The translations under genes were made by a program, and so were the position numbers. Below, in pieces: positions 35,001 through 42,919 of a stretch of 64,000 bases of DNA (its first letter is position 1; each line of letters starts with the position of its first letter). A model generated the notes under the pieces. It saw nothing but the letters and a program-made list of their open reading frames with translations. It did not search any database and was not told the DNA's origin. The stretch is from Nocardioides zeae (GTDB lineage: Bacteria; Actinomycetota; Actinomycetes; Propionibacteriales; Nocardioidaceae): positions 310,001 to 374,000 of the forward strand of contig NZ_JAUTAN010000001.1 of the NCBI RefSeq assembly GCF_030818655.1. Direction: 5' to 3'.

Positions 35001-36379
35001 ATGGCCACGGGCGGCTCGCCGCCGACGCGCGTGGTGGCGTGGGGCAGCCAGCGGAGCCACGCCTCGTGGTGCGCCCGCCCCCGTCCCAGGCAGGCCGCGA
35101 CCGTGAGGTCCGCGGGGGAGTGGTCGAAGGCCAGGCGCAGGCTGAGCGCCCGCACGAGGGCGTCGACCGCGTCGACCTCGCCCGTGAGCGCGAGGAGCCC
35201 GTGGGCCGTGAGGTCCACGACGACCGGCATGTCGGGGAGGGTCGCGCGGGCGTCGAGCTCGGCCGCCACCTCGCGGCGCAGCGGACGGTCGCCGCCGTCC
35301 TTCACGTCGCCGCGCAGCAGGGCCGGCACGGTGCCGATCCCGAGCCGGGTGTGCAGGAACGCCGTGCGGGTCTCGCTGCGCGCCCACAGGTAGGGGTCGC
35401 GCTGCGCGGCACGGGTGCGCAGGGTCTCCGCGTCGGGGTAGTCGTCGTGCACCTGCTCCCGCTGCCGGCGGGCCTGGTCGTCGATGAGCGCGAGCATCCC
35501 GTCGACGTCGGTCCGCCACTCGGCGGCCTCCTCCTCGAACTGCAGGCGTGCCGCCCGCTGCTGCTGACGCCAGCCGAGGTAGCCGAACACCGGCCACGCC
35601 AGCATGTAGACGAGCGCGTACGGCGTCTGCGACCGCGCGAAGATCGCGAGGCCCATGATCATGGGCAGCGCGAGCATCGCCCACGGCAGCGGCGACGGTC
35701 GGTTGCGGGTCGGCGGGGACGGTACGTCGAGGGTCTCGTCGAGCAGCGGCTCGCCGAAGCGCGGCGGGCGGAAGACGGAGACGGCCGTGTCGTCGACCGG
35801 CACCTCGCCCGGGTCGACCACGACCGTCGTGCGGCCGAGGCGGATCGGGGTGCCCCAGTCCACCTCGCGGCCGGTCGTGACCTGCTCGCCCGCCACGGTG
35901 GTGCCGTTGGCCGAGCCCGCGTCGTACACGGTCGGGCGGGTGCCGAGCACCACCCGCACGTGCTGGGTGGAGACCAGCGGGTCGGTCAGGCGCATGGTGC
36001 AGGTCGTGCCGCGGCCGACGGTCAGGGCGTTGGAGCGCACCTGGAGGCGCTGGCCCGAGTCGGGCCCGTCGACGACCCGCAGCACCGCACGGGGGCGGGA
36101 GGTGCTGCTGTGCCGGTGCAGCCACGAGGCGGGGGCGGTGACGACGTCGAGGAGGTCCCCGGTGCGCAGGCCGCACTCGGTGAGGGCGCGGTCGGCCGGC
36201 CACGGGTGCCCGCCGTCGACGGGCACGAGCAGGAGGTGTGCCTGGTGCGGGGCCAGGTGGCGGCCGAAGGCACGCGCGAGGTCGGCGACCGTGGCCTCGG
36301 GCTTGGCGTGGACGACCACGTCGACCGAGGGCAGGCCCGACTCGGGCGGGGTGCTCAACGAGAGCGTCCACTGCTGCAC
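32087..36379 (-). CDS. EssC-type T7SS ATPase: ubiquitin-like/FHA N-terminus plus three FtsK/SpoIIIE domains
   Basis: About 1430 residues. Residues 1-80 look ubiquitin/YukD-like (VDVVVHAKPEATVADLARAF...TGDLLDVV), 100-190 an FHA domain (LTVGRGTTCTMRLTDPLVSTQHV, AGSANGTTVAGE), 231-269 two membrane helices, then three ATPase domains. D1 (about 640) has intact GTTGSGKS and LLICVDEFAAL. D2 (about 970) has GASGSGKT and YLLLDNL. D3 (about 1253) has the degenerate GRAGTGRT. This order is that of Firmicutes EssC rather than mycobacterial EccC, which lacks FHA. GTG at 36379 follows AAGGAG by eight bases. It should power export of the neighbouring WXG100 proteins. Confidence 0.9.
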   Translation of the reverse strand: MQQWTLSLSTPPESGLPSVDVVVHAKPEATVADLARAFGRHLAPHQAHLLLVPVDGGHPWPADRALTECGLRTGDLLDVVTAPASWLHRHSSTSRPRAVLRVVDGPDSGQRLQVRSNALTVGRGTTCTMRLTDPLVSTQHVRVVLGTRPTVYDAGSANGTTVAGEQVTTGREVDWGTPIRLGRTTVVVDPGEVPVDDTAVSVFRPPRFGEPLLDETLDVPSPPTRNRPSPLPWAMLALPMIMGLAIFARSQTPYALVYMLAWPVFGYLGWRQQQRAARLQFEEEAAEWRTDVDGMLALIDDQARRQREQVHDDYPDAETLRTRAAQRDPYLWARSETRTAFLHTRLGIGTVPALLRGDVKDGGDRPLRREVAAELDARATLPDMPVVVDLTAHGLLALTGEVDAVDALVRALSLRLAFDHSPADLTVAACLGRGRAHHEAWLRWLPHATTRVGGEPPVAIGPGAATALLDHLASEDGGRGHTLCIIDEDAGIPRRTVEAVAAVGAERGLHLLWLGRRRAEVPAATGLLVDLDDGSVNVGDRGGVDRIDTPDAVTLAHAWRSARTMTAYVDEAAVLPASTSIPAVVRLPEVSGDLEDLDDTDAVLRRWGASRGLRAQIGAGVDGTVTIDLRDDGPHGLVAGTTGSGKSELLQTLICSLALNNPVNRISFLLVDYKGGAAFRECADLPHTVGYITDLTPALVQRALTSLGAEITAREHLLGEYGVKDLTQLEREHPDKAPPSLLICVDEFAALTAEVPDFVDGMVNIAQRGRSLGMHVLLATQRPAGVVTGNIRANTDLRIALRVSAADDSRDVIDSPEAARISRRTPGRAWLRRTGHGTAELVQSAWTGARQPIDGTGSSVTVHAFSAASAARADTAADARLDPRTDLERCVTTIVTAFRRSGVPAPPKPWLPPLPAELLLDLDELRREAGPQPSGHLHLGGIDDPAHQRQPRLDVDLTSVGHLLVHGASGSGKTELLRTAAVTASVGDAWSAHGVAPYVYAIDYAGGGLQAIADLPTVEAVVGETQLGRVLRLVRLLKRTVADRSAALASNGCADLEDLARAGHVLPRVYLLLDNLPAVLEAFEKAGGLARDHVEHLQNVLQNGRRVGVHVVATAPGRTGVPTSIAASFGRRIILRMTTNDDYLMLGAPGNVLDAETTPGTGLLGKQMLQVATTGGAGTPVQAERMREVAALLEPRTAGRGSAAVPPMPARLPADALPSPQGSRTPLAVDADAVGVLTVDLLGGPVVVAGRAGTGRTSALEGVVELAARSDVPPQVVRAETLLEAVAAAEEALARASSVPAGTEGSWVLLVADDVQRWDAACTDDAHKAARTRLLELLDAAGGPLAAVVSVDVAEARRPGMLPGLVTALKQRRRGFLLHPEWNEGDVFGVTVPTKTLEPLTGPGRGLWCEAGSATVAQLVATTHEGQDGR

Positions 36380-36446
36380 GATCGGGCTCCTTGCTCGCGG
36401 AGGGCTGCGGCCAAACCTCCCGGTGGGGACGGCCACGAGGACAGAC

Positions 36447-36485
36447 GACGCGGGGGCCGCCGGCACGGAGCCGGCGACCCCCGTC
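36447..36485 (-). terminator. terminator/attenuator after WXG100 gene
   Basis: GACG-CGGGGGCCGCCGGC pairs with GCCGGCGACCCCCGTC (one bulge) around ACGGA, 22 bases after the WXG100 stop. It probably lets the small substrate be made in excess over the ATPase downstream. Confidence 0.75.
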
Positions 36486-36506
36486 GCGGTGCGGGACGGT
36501 GCAGCG

Positions 36507-36770
36507 TCAGGCCGAGACCTGCTCCTGCTCCTGCGCCTGGTTGTTGATGAGCGTGGAGAAGTCGTTGAGCTGGGCGACGACCTGCGTGAGCATCGCGCGG
36601 TACTCCGAGTTCCACGAGGTGCGGGTGCGCTCGGCGTCGGGGCCGACCCACTCGAAGGACTCGAGGGACTGGGTGAGACGAGCCGTGAGCTGCTCGAGCT
36701 CGCCGGCGCCCTGCGTGATCTGCTGGGCCGACTGGCGGCCACCCTCGATGTCCATACCCTTCATGGCCAT
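36507..36770 (-). CDS. WXG100/ESAT-6-like secreted protein (first)
   Basis: An 87-residue helical hairpin. The turn holds the W-x-G motif in SLESFEWVGPDAERTRTSWNSEY, with a helix on each side and no signal peptide, as expected for T7SS substrates. The C-terminus (NNQAQEQEQVSA) is Gln/Glu-rich and short. GGAG lies seven bases before ATG. It sits between the lytic-transglycosylase-like gene and the EssC-type ATPase, with its own terminator. Confidence 0.93.
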   Translation of the reverse strand: MAMKGMDIEGGRQSAQQITQGAGELEQLTARLTQSLESFEWVGPDAERTRTSWNSEYRAMLTQVVAQLNDFSTLINNQAQEQEQVSA

Positions 36771-36859
36771 GGCTGTGCTCCTTCGTGTTGGTTGGTGCCG
36801 TGCGGCGGATGGTCGTGCTGGGGGTGCTGCGGGTCAGGCTGGTGGTGCGGTTCGTGCGG

Positions 36860-38557
36860 TCAGTTGCCCATGCGGGAACGGACGTGGGAGGTGGCCTCGG
36901 CCGCGGTGATGCGCCCGTCGCCGTTGACGTCGAGCTCGCGGTTCTGGTGGTAGGCCTGCGTGCCCTGGTTGAACATCGTGGTCTCGGGCTCCATCGGCCG
37001 GCCGCCGAGGACGCTCGTGTAGACGTTCTCCAGCGAGTCGAGGCGGCCGCGGTGGGGCTCGAAGTAGCGCTCGACGTACTGCAGCTGCTCCGTCGGCGTC
37101 ATGCGGGACAGCGCCTCGGTGGAGGTGCCGAGCCCGGCCGCGGTGTCGGGCATGAACTGGATGAGACCGGTCGCGCCGCTGCGCGGGTTGACCACGTCGG
37201 AGCTGAAGCGCCCGCCGGTCTCGAAGCTCATCGTCGCCAGCAGGTGCTCCGGCTGCGCGCCGACGCGGGCGGCGACGCCCTCGACCTCGCGGAGGAACTC
37301 GGGCGTGACGTTCCCGTTGCCGCGGACGCCCTGGATCTGGTTGTAGTCGTAGCCCGTGGGCGACGTGAAGCCCGTGCCCTGCGCGACCTCGAGCGGGTGG
37401 TCCGCCCGCCAGGCCTGGTAGGCGGCCTGCGTGTTGGACCCCCAGACGCCGTCGGCGCCGCGGGTGTCGTAGCCCGCCGCGGTCAGCCGCTGCTGCAGCT
37501 CGCGGACGTCCTCGCCGCGGCTGCCGCGACCGTTCTCGCCGGCGAGCTTCTCGATCGCCGCGTCGCCGCCCTGCCCGCGACCGGCCAGCGCCGCGCCGCC
37601 GAGGCCGAGCGCGGCCGCACCGCCGGCGAGGCCGGCTGCCGCGCCGTACGACGGCTTGTCGCCGGTCGTGGCGACCGAGTCGCCGGTCGGGTTGAGGGCC
37701 GCGCTGCCGAGCGAGTCCGCTCCGGGCGTCGTGCCGCCGGTCGGGGTGATGTCCGTGGAGCCCGAGACTGGGGCGCCGGCGGGGATCGAGCCGCTGCCGC
37801 CGTCGACGGAGCCGCTGCCCAGGGCGGGAGCGGCGCCGCCGCTGGTCCCGCCCCCGGTGCCGCCGCCCGTGCCCCCGCCGGAGCCGCCGCCGGAGCCGGT
37901 CGGCAGCGCGCCGCCGAGCTCGGGCCGGGCGCTGGACGTCGGGGCCGGGGTGGACAGCGCGGAGCCCGTGCTGCTGCCGAGCGAGGGGGTCGCGTAGACC
38001 GGCGTCGTCGCGGACGAGGGGGACGCGCCGATCGGGGAGGTCGTGGTGGTCGTCGTGCCCGGGATGGTGACCCCGTCGGCCGTCGTCGTGGTGGTCGACG
38101 TCGTCGTGGTCGTCGTGCCCGGCGTGCCCGGGGTGAGCGGCTGCGTCGGGGCGATGGAGCCGCCGTTCCACGACGACAGGGGAGCCTTCGCCTGCTCGGT
38201 CTGCAGCGGACTGGTGTAGGTCGGCAGCGTGCTGAAGTCGACGGTCTCGCCGGCGCTCACCTGGTCCTGCGCCTCGGCGTTGGCGCCGAGCACCTGGGCG
38301 AACATGCCCAGCGCCATCGAGATCTTCTGCAGCCAGGGGAGGACCTGGGTCTCCAGGAAGGTCGCGTACGCCGCGCTCGCGCCGCCGGTGAAGAAGGACG
38401 CCGCCCGCAGCAGCGCGATGAGCGCCTTCACGAACGTGATCACCTGGTCGGTGACCTCCTTGCCCTCCTGGCACTTCTGCTGCGCCTCGCGGAGCTCGTC
38501 GGTGTCCGCGCCCCGAGAAAAGCCATCGTCGTCGCCTCCCTTGCTGCCTCGTCGCAC
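36860..38557 (-). CDS. putative T7SS-exported peptidoglycan-binding/SLT lytic transglycosylase with EF-hand
   Basis: About 565 residues. Residues 20-100 are helical and WXG-like in character (DELREAQQKCQEGKEVTDQVITFVKALIALL...). A Thr/Gly/Pro/Ser-rich region (about 110-300) follows, then a hydrophobic Ala/Gly segment, a peptidoglycan-binding domain (GEDVRELQQRLTAAGYDTRG), an SLT-type domain with catalytic Glu in ATMSFETGGRFSSDVV and GATGLIQFMPDTAAGLG, and a C-terminal EF-hand (LDVNGDGRITAAEA). It has no Sec signal. The start is uncertain: GTG 38557 is the in-frame option, but the best SD (AAGGGAGG) serves an ATG at 38526 that is one base out of frame. Probably opens or remodels the wall for the secretion system. 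Confidence 0.82.
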   Translation of the reverse strand: MRRGSKGGDDDGFSRGADTDELREAQQKCQEGKEVTDQVITFVKALIALLRAASFFTGGASAAYATFLETQVLPWLQKISMALGMFAQVLGANAEAQDQVSAGETVDFSTLPTYTSPLQTEQAKAPLSSWNGGSIAPTQPLTPGTPGTTTTTTSTTTTTADGVTIPGTTTTTTSPIGASPSSATTPVYATPSLGSSTGSALSTPAPTSSARPELGGALPTGSGGGSGGGTGGGTGGGTSGGAAPALGSGSVDGGSGSIPAGAPVSGSTDITPTGGTTPGADSLGSAALNPTGDSVATTGDKPSYGAAAGLAGGAAALGLGGAALAGRGQGGDAAIEKLAGENGRGSRGEDVRELQQRLTAAGYDTRGADGVWGSNTQAAYQAWRADHPLEVAQGTGFTSPTGYDYNQIQGVRGNGNVTPEFLREVEGVAARVGAQPEHLLATMSFETGGRFSSDVVNPRSGATGLIQFMPDTAAGLGTSTEALSRMTPTEQLQYVERYFEPHRGRLDSLENVYTSVLGGRPMEPETTMFNQGTQAYHQNRELDVNGDGRITAAEATSHVRSRMGN

Positions 38558-38751
38558 GGTCTGCGCCGGCGGTGTCTGCGGTGGGTGTCTGCTGGTGGTG
38601 CTGGCCCGGTGTCGCCACCTCGGCACGTCCCGGACGCTAGGGCGGCGCCGGACCCGCGGGGAAGGCCGCGGCGGGTGGAAGGTTCCTCCTGGCGGGCCGC
38701 GTCGAGGTGGACGCGATGCTCTGGGTTGCGCCGGCCCGCGCCGAAATAGGA

Positions 38752-38781
38752 CGAGCCGGCACGGGGCGCCGTGCCGGCTCG
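38752..38781 (-). terminator. terminator after second WXG100 gene
   Basis: A perfect 13-bp stem CGAGCCGGCACGG/CCGTGCCGGCTCG with loop GGCG begins 34 bases after the WXG100 stop. The rest of the 257-base gap to the SLT gene contains GGTGCT-type short repeats and no gene that I can support. Confidence 0.85.
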
Positions 38782-38814
38782 CTGGTGGTGCTGGTGGTGC
38801 TGGTGGGGCAGGGA

Positions 38815-39084
38815 TCAGGAGCTGGCCTCGTCCTGCCGGTCGGCGTGCACGCACAGCACGCGGCCCTGGTCGGACAGGGACTCGGAGGCGGCTGCGGCGC
38901 TGGGCGCGAAGGAGCCCGTCCAGTCGCTCTCGAAGCTCGACCGGTCCGGCCCCTGCCAGTTGAGGCCGCTGATCATCGCGCTGATGCTGGAGACGACACC
39001 GGCGACCTGGCCGGCGTGCTCGCCCATGTTCTGGCCGACCGAGCGGGCGTACTCGGTGTCCATGCCCTGCATGCTGCTGCTCAT
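38815..39084 (-). CDS. WXG100-family protein (second)
   Basis: 89 residues. Helix one is TEYARSVGQNMGEHAGQVAGVVSSISAMI, the W-x-G turn is GLNWQGPDRSSFESDWTGSF, and helix two is SAAAASESLSDQGRVLCVHADRQ. It may pair with the other WXG100 protein or form a homodimer. It contains one Cys near the C-terminus, which is uncommon in this family. A strong terminator follows, so it is likely the most abundant product of the locus. Confidence 0.92.
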   Translation of the reverse strand: MSSSMQGMDTEYARSVGQNMGEHAGQVAGVVSSISAMISGLNWQGPDRSSFESDWTGSFAPSAAAASESLSDQGRVLCVHADRQDEASS

Positions 39085-39165
39085 GGCTCCTCCTCTGCGT
39101 CGGGTGGGCGCGGCCGGGACCGCGCGCGGTGCTGCCCGAGGCTAGGGACGAGGAGCGCGGGGCGC

Positions 39166-40008
39166 CTAGGCCCGCGGGGGTGGAACGTTCCGGCGCGCGG
39201 CGGCCCGCTCGGCCTCGTCGAGGTCGTCCGTCGTCACCAGCCGGATCTCCGCGGTGCGCCGGCCGATCGCGAACCGCACGTTCTGTGCCCGCCCGCTGCC
39301 CGCGCGGAACGGGTCGTCCTTGGGCCCGAAGGCCAGGGCCGAGATGGAGCGGATGGCGTCGTCGACGCGCTGCGCCCGCTCGAGGTTCCAGGCGTAGCCG
39401 TGCCAGTACAGGATCCGCTCGTAGATCTCGCGGTTCGACGGCGGCCGGGGGTAGTCGTCGGTGCCGGAGAGCCACGGCTCGGCGAGGGCGAGCGCGACGT
39501 ACCACTCCCGGCTGTGCCGCGGCAGCATCGGCGCGGGCGCGGTGGCCCCGTCGTCCGCGTCGTCGGCGTCCGGACGGGGCCGGGCGACCACCGGGCCGCT
39601 GCCGCTCGGGGTGACCTCGATGCTGACGGACAGGTCGTCGTAGGTGTCCCCGGCGAGCCGGCCGCGCATGACGACGAGCTGGTTCTCGCCCTCGTCGAGG
39701 AGCAGGGACATGCCCTCGGTGACCGTCACGCGCCGGGCGCCGCCGGGCGCGTCGAAGAGGCTGGAGACCTGGGTCTCCCCGGACCCGTGCCACCGGAGGC
39801 GGGCGATCTCCTCGCCCACGATGAGCTCGCCGAGCACGCGGGAGACGTGGGGGGCGCAGCGGGGGAGGGCGATCGCGGTGATTCGCAGGGCGTTCTCGGG
39901 GCTCTCCTCCGGTACGGCGCGGTCGGGCGACCGTCCGAAGAACAGGGTCTCGCCGGACCCCAGCGTCACTGTCGGCAGGCCGGCCCCCCGCAACGTCACC
40001 CGCAGCAT
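39166..40008 (-). CDS. FHA-like domain protein of the secretion locus
   Basis: About 280 residues. The N-terminal half resembles a forkhead-associated fold: LGSGETLFFGRSPDRA for the GR strand, APHVSRVLGELIVGEE for the S-x-x-H-like loop (here HVSR), then several strands to VSIEVTPSG. The C-terminal part is helical (PPSNREIYERILYWHGYAWNLERAQRVDDAIRS), reminiscent of a small DNA- or protein-binding domain seen in FHA-linked regulators. It has no membrane segment. ATG at 40008 gives an N-terminus (MLRVTLRGAG) that starts the first strand. It leads the leftward block and may be phosphorylation-dependent, with the Ser/Thr kinase at 23-25 kb as a candidate partner. Confidence 0.75.
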   Translation of the reverse strand: MLRVTLRGAGLPTVTLGSGETLFFGRSPDRAVPEESPENALRITAIALPRCAPHVSRVLGELIVGEEIARLRWHGSGETQVSSLFDAPGGARRVTVTEGMSLLLDEGENQLVVMRGRLAGDTYDDLSVSIEVTPSGSGPVVARPRPDADDADDGATAPAPMLPRHSREWYVALALAEPWLSGTDDYPRPPSNREIYERILYWHGYAWNLERAQRVDDAIRSISALAFGPKDDPFRAGSGRAQNVRFAIGRRTAEIRLVTTDDLDEAERAAARRNVPPPRA

Positions 40009-40125
40009 GGGCCGATCCAACCACACGGTCCGACGCCCGCACCGTGGTCGAGACGACACCAGTCAGTGAACATTTGTCCACTGAGATGGTTGACCGACGC
40101 CGCCCGTCGGCGGAGGCTGGAGGGC

Positions 40126-41385
40126 ATGCCCGTCACGTCCCCCGTGCCCGCCCCGTCGACCGGCTCGCCGGCCGACCCGTCCCCGGTCGCCGCCGACCCG
40201 GGGGTGCTCGACGCGCTGACGCTGCTGCTCGAGGTCACCGACGAGCTCGTCGTGCGCAGCGTCCGCGACACCCACCGCGCCGTCGCCGCGCGGGTCGGCG
40301 CCCTCGTGCGCGCCACGACCCTGGGCGCGGGTGGCGGGCCCGTCCGGGCGCACGACCTCGTCGCCGCGGGCGTGTACGGCGCGATCGGCCGCTCGCTGCG
40401 CGGAGCCGCCCGCGGGACCGGTGCCCTGGCCGCGCGTGGCACCGGACCGGGCCTCGACGAGCGCGGCGTGGGCCGTCAGCTCCGCGCGGCGGTCAACGGG
40501 CTCATCGGTGACCGTCTGGACACCGAGCAGCGCGCGCTGGCGATCCGGATGGCGCCGCGGGTCGGTGGCCGCGACGTGGCGGTGACCCGGTCGGGGCTCG
40601 CCGCGGCGTACCCGGGTGCGACGCCGCGCGTCGCCGTCCTGCTGCACGGCCTCGGCGAGAGCGACGAGGTGTGGCGTCTGGGGCGTGCGGAGCGGGGGTC
40701 GACCTACCCCGAGGACCTCGAGGCCGCCGGCTGGACCCCCGTCGTGCTGCGGATGAACTCCGGGCTCGGGCTGCGTCCCAACGGCGTCGCGCTGGCCTCG
40801 CTCCTCGACCGGCTCGTCACGGCGTGGCCGACGGACGTCGAGCGGATCGCCCTCGTCGGCCACTCGATGGGCGGGCTCGTGATGCGGGCCGCGGCGGCGG
40901 TCGTGCCGGCGCCGGCGGGGCCGGTGTGGAGCGCCGCGGGCGACCGGCCGTGGGCCGAGCGCGTGAGCGACGTGGTCACCCTCGGCACGCCGCACCGCGG
41001 GGCGCCGCTCGCCGCGCTCGTCGGGCGGGGCAGCTCGCTGCTGGGTGTGCTGGAGGAGAGCGCCGCGTTCGGACGGATCCTCGACGAGCGCTCCGTGGGC
41101 GTGCGGGACCTGGTGGAGGGCCTGGGCCACGACGTGCCGCCGCTGCCCCATGCGCGCTACCGGCTCGTGTCGGGCACGGTCTCGCGCTCGCCACGGCACC
41201 CGGTCGGCACGGTGCTGGGCGACCTCCTGGTGCGCGAGGCCTCGGCGTACGGGCGGCGGGGCCGGTCGTGGGACGACCTGTTCGCGGACGTGGAGGCCGA
41301 GACGCTGCACGTCGGTGGCGCGGGGCACTTCGCGCTGCTCAACCACCCCGAGGTGGCCGACCGGCTGCTGCGTTGGCTCTCCTGA
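40126..41385 (+). CDS. alpha/beta-hydrolase, PGAP1/lipase-like
   Basis: 419 residues. An N-terminal helical region of about 165 residues ([44 protein letters not shown]) precedes an alpha/beta-hydrolase: oxyanion region [13 protein letters not shown], nucleophile [15 protein letters not shown] (Ser near 248), [12 protein letters not shown], and the His in [16 protein letters not shown]. No signal peptide or lipobox. Substrate unknown; this type acts on lipids or acylated proteins. It is divergent from the FHA-like gene and ends 110 bases before clpP1. Confidence 0.85.
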   Translation: MPVTSPVPAPSTGSPADPSPVAADPGVLDALTLLLEVTDELVVRSVRDTHRAVAARVGALVRATTLGAGGGPVRAHDLVAAGVYGAIGRSLRGAARGTGALAARGTGPGLDERGVGRQLRAAVNGLIGDRLDTEQRALAIRMAPRVGGRDVAVTRSGLAAAYPGATPRVAVLLHGLGESDEVWRLGRAERGSTYPEDLEAAGWTPVVLRMNSGLGLRPNGVALASLLDRLVTAWPTDVERIALVGHSMGGLVMRAAAAVVPAPAGPVWSAAGDRPWAERVSDVVTLGTPHRGAPLAALVGRGSSLLGVLEESAAFGRILDERSVGVRDLVEGLGHDVPPLPHARYRLVSGTVSRSPRHPVGTVLGDLLVREASAYGRRGRSWDDLFADVEAETLHVGGAGHFALLNHPEVADRLLRWLS

Positions 41386-41410
41386 TCAGGGCGCGGGCGG
41401 GGCGCCTGAT

Positions 41411-41444
41411 CGCTCTCGGCGAACCGAATCCGCTGTCGGCGAAC
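41411..41444 (+). promoter_or_regulatory. two ClgR-like boxes upstream of clpP1
   Basis: CGCTCTCGGCGAAC (41411-41424) and CGCTGTCGGCGAAC (41431-41444) differ in one base and are 20 bp apart, two helical turns. They resemble the CGC...GCG-AAC consensus recalled for the ClgR activator of clp genes in actinobacteria, and lie about 39 bases upstream of the -10. Confidence 0.65.
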
Positions 41445-41482
41445 AGGGGCCGGATCGCCGTGGAACTGTCCGCGGTTCGGGC

Positions 41483-41488
41483 TAGTGT
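41483..41488 (+). promoter_or_regulatory. -10 hexamer TAGTGT of clpP1
   Basis: TAGTGT ends seven bases before the GTG at 41496, consistent with a leaderless clpP1P2 transcript. Confidence 0.6.
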
Positions 41489-41495
41489 CGCGACC

Positions 41496-42119
41496 GTGAA
41501 CCCGAACCCACAGATGAACGGTGCCGCGGGATTCAACCCGCTCGACGACCACATCTACTCCCGGCTGCTCCGCGAGCGGATCGTCTTCCTCGGCTCGGAG
41601 GTGCGCGACCAGAACGCCAACGCGATCTGCGCCCAGCTGCTCCTGCTCTCGGCCGAGGACCCGGAGGCGGACATCTTCCTCCACATCAACTCGCCGGGTG
41701 GATCGGTCGACGCCGGCATGGCGATCTACGACACGATGAACTACATCCCCAACGACGTCGCGACGGTCGGCATGGGCCTCGCCGCGTCGATGGGCCAGTT
41801 CCTGCTCTGCGCCGGCGCGAAGGGCAAGCGCTACGCGCTGCCCCACGCGCGGATCATGATGCACCAGCCCTCCTCGGGCATGGGTGGCTCGGCCTCCGAC
41901 ATCAAGATCCAGGCGCAGCAGTCGCTGCACATCAAGAAGGTGCTGCTCGAGCTCATCTCGGAGCACACCGGCCAGAGCATCGAGCAGGTCACCAACGACG
42001 CCGACCGCGACCGCTGGTTCACCGCGGCCGAGGCGAAGGACTACGGCCTGGTGGACAACGTGATCACCAGCGCCCGCGAGGCCGCCGACCAGGGCCGCCC
42101 GGCCCACCAGAACGACTGA
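41496..42119 (+). CDS. clpP1: ATP-dependent Clp protease proteolytic subunit 1
   Basis: About 207 residues (GTG start), a serine peptidase of the ClpP ring. [18 protein letters not shown] forms the oxyanion strand, [33 protein letters not shown] contains the catalytic Ser and His, and the Asp is in NDADRDRW. In actinobacteria ClpP1 and ClpP2 form an obligate mixed tetradecamer used with ClpX or ClpC. A second in-frame ATG at 41514 is possible. Clp genes are usually stress-induced by ClgR here; matching boxes are upstream. Confidence 0.96.
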   Translation: MNPNPQMNGAAGFNPLDDHIYSRLLRERIVFLGSEVRDQNANAICAQLLLLSAEDPEADIFLHINSPGGSVDAGMAIYDTMNYIPNDVATVGMGLAASMGQFLLCAGAKGKRYALPHARIMMHQPSSGMGGSASDIKIQAQQSLHIKKVLLELISEHTGQSIEQVTNDADRDRWFTAAEAKDYGLVDNVITSAREAADQGRPAHQND

Positions 42120-42133
42120 GGGAAGGGCGCGAC

Positions 42134-42739
42134 ATGAACTACTACATCCCGCAGTGGGAGGAGCGGACCTCCTACGGGTTCCGCCGCATCGACCCCTACG
42201 GCAAGCTCTTCGAGGACCGCATCATCTTTCTCGGCACGCCGATCTCCGACGACGTGGCCAACGCCGTCATGGCGCAGCTGCTCTGCCTCGAGTCGATGAA
42301 CCCCGACCAGGACATCAGCATCTACATCAACAGCCCCGGCGGCTCGTTCACGGCGCTGACGGCGATCTACGACACGATGCGCTTCATCAAGCCCGACGTG
42401 CAGACGGTGTGCCTCGGGCAGGCGGCCTCGGCGGCGGCGATCCTGCTGGCGGCCGGTGCGCCCGGGAAGCGGATGGCGCTGCCCAACAGCCGCATCCTCA
42501 TCCACCAGCCCTACACGGAGGGCACGTTCGGCCAGACCTCGGACATCGAGATCCAGGCCAACGAGATCCTCCGGATGCGGGAGCTGCTGGAGACGATGAT
42601 CGCGGAGCACTCGGGCAAGGACCGCGACGAGGTCAGCCGCGACATCGAGCGCGACAAGATCCTGACGGCGGAGGCGGCGGTGGAGTACGGGCTGGTCGAC
42701 GCCGTGCTCGACTCCCGCAAGACCGCGCTCCTCGCCTGA
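42134..42739 (+). CDS. clpP2: ATP-dependent Clp protease proteolytic subunit 2
   Basis: 201 residues, the second ClpP, 14 bases after the first. The motifs are INSPGGSFTALTAIYDTM, CLGQAASAAAILLAAGAPGKRMALPNSRILIHQP (Ser and His) and SRDIERDKILTAEAA (Asp). The N-terminal loop MNYYIPQWEERTSYGFRRIDPY is typical of ClpP2, which docks the ATPase. Co-transcribed with clpP1 and followed by a hairpin before clpX. Confidence 0.96.
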   Translation: MNYYIPQWEERTSYGFRRIDPYGKLFEDRIIFLGTPISDDVANAVMAQLLCLESMNPDQDISIYINSPGGSFTALTAIYDTMRFIKPDVQTVCLGQAASAAAILLAAGAPGKRMALPNSRILIHQPYTEGTFGQTSDIEIQANEILRMRELLETMIAEHSGKDRDEVSRDIERDKILTAEAAVEYGLVDAVLDSRKTALLA

Positions 42740-42765
42740 GGTCGATCCCGGCCGACGGCCCGGAG

Positions 42766-42810
42766 CGGTGCCCCGTGTCGGGCCTCCTGGAGGTCCGACA
42801 CGGGGTACCG
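42766..42810 (+). terminator. attenuator-like hairpin between clpP2 and clpX
   Basis: CGGTGCCCCGTGTCGGGCCT pairs with AGGTCCGACACGGGGTACCG over 20 positions with two mismatches/wobbles, loop CCTGG. It can end part of the clpP transcripts. The rest of the 180-base gap holds no gene. Confidence 0.7.
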
Positions 42811-42919
42811 TCGCAGGGTCCAACGAGCGTCCGCCGCCGGCGGGTCGTTCTGACGCAGACCGCACGACCGCACGACTTGCCGACGCCTCCCGCGTCGGAC
42901 GACCGGAGGATGATCACCC

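Noticed and set aside
38440..38526. A separate short gene from ATG 38526 (MAFLGARTPTSS...)
   Set aside because: It reads an Arg/Ser-rich shadow for a few dozen codons, while the other frame has the helical domain; kept only as evidence for a start-site anomaly.
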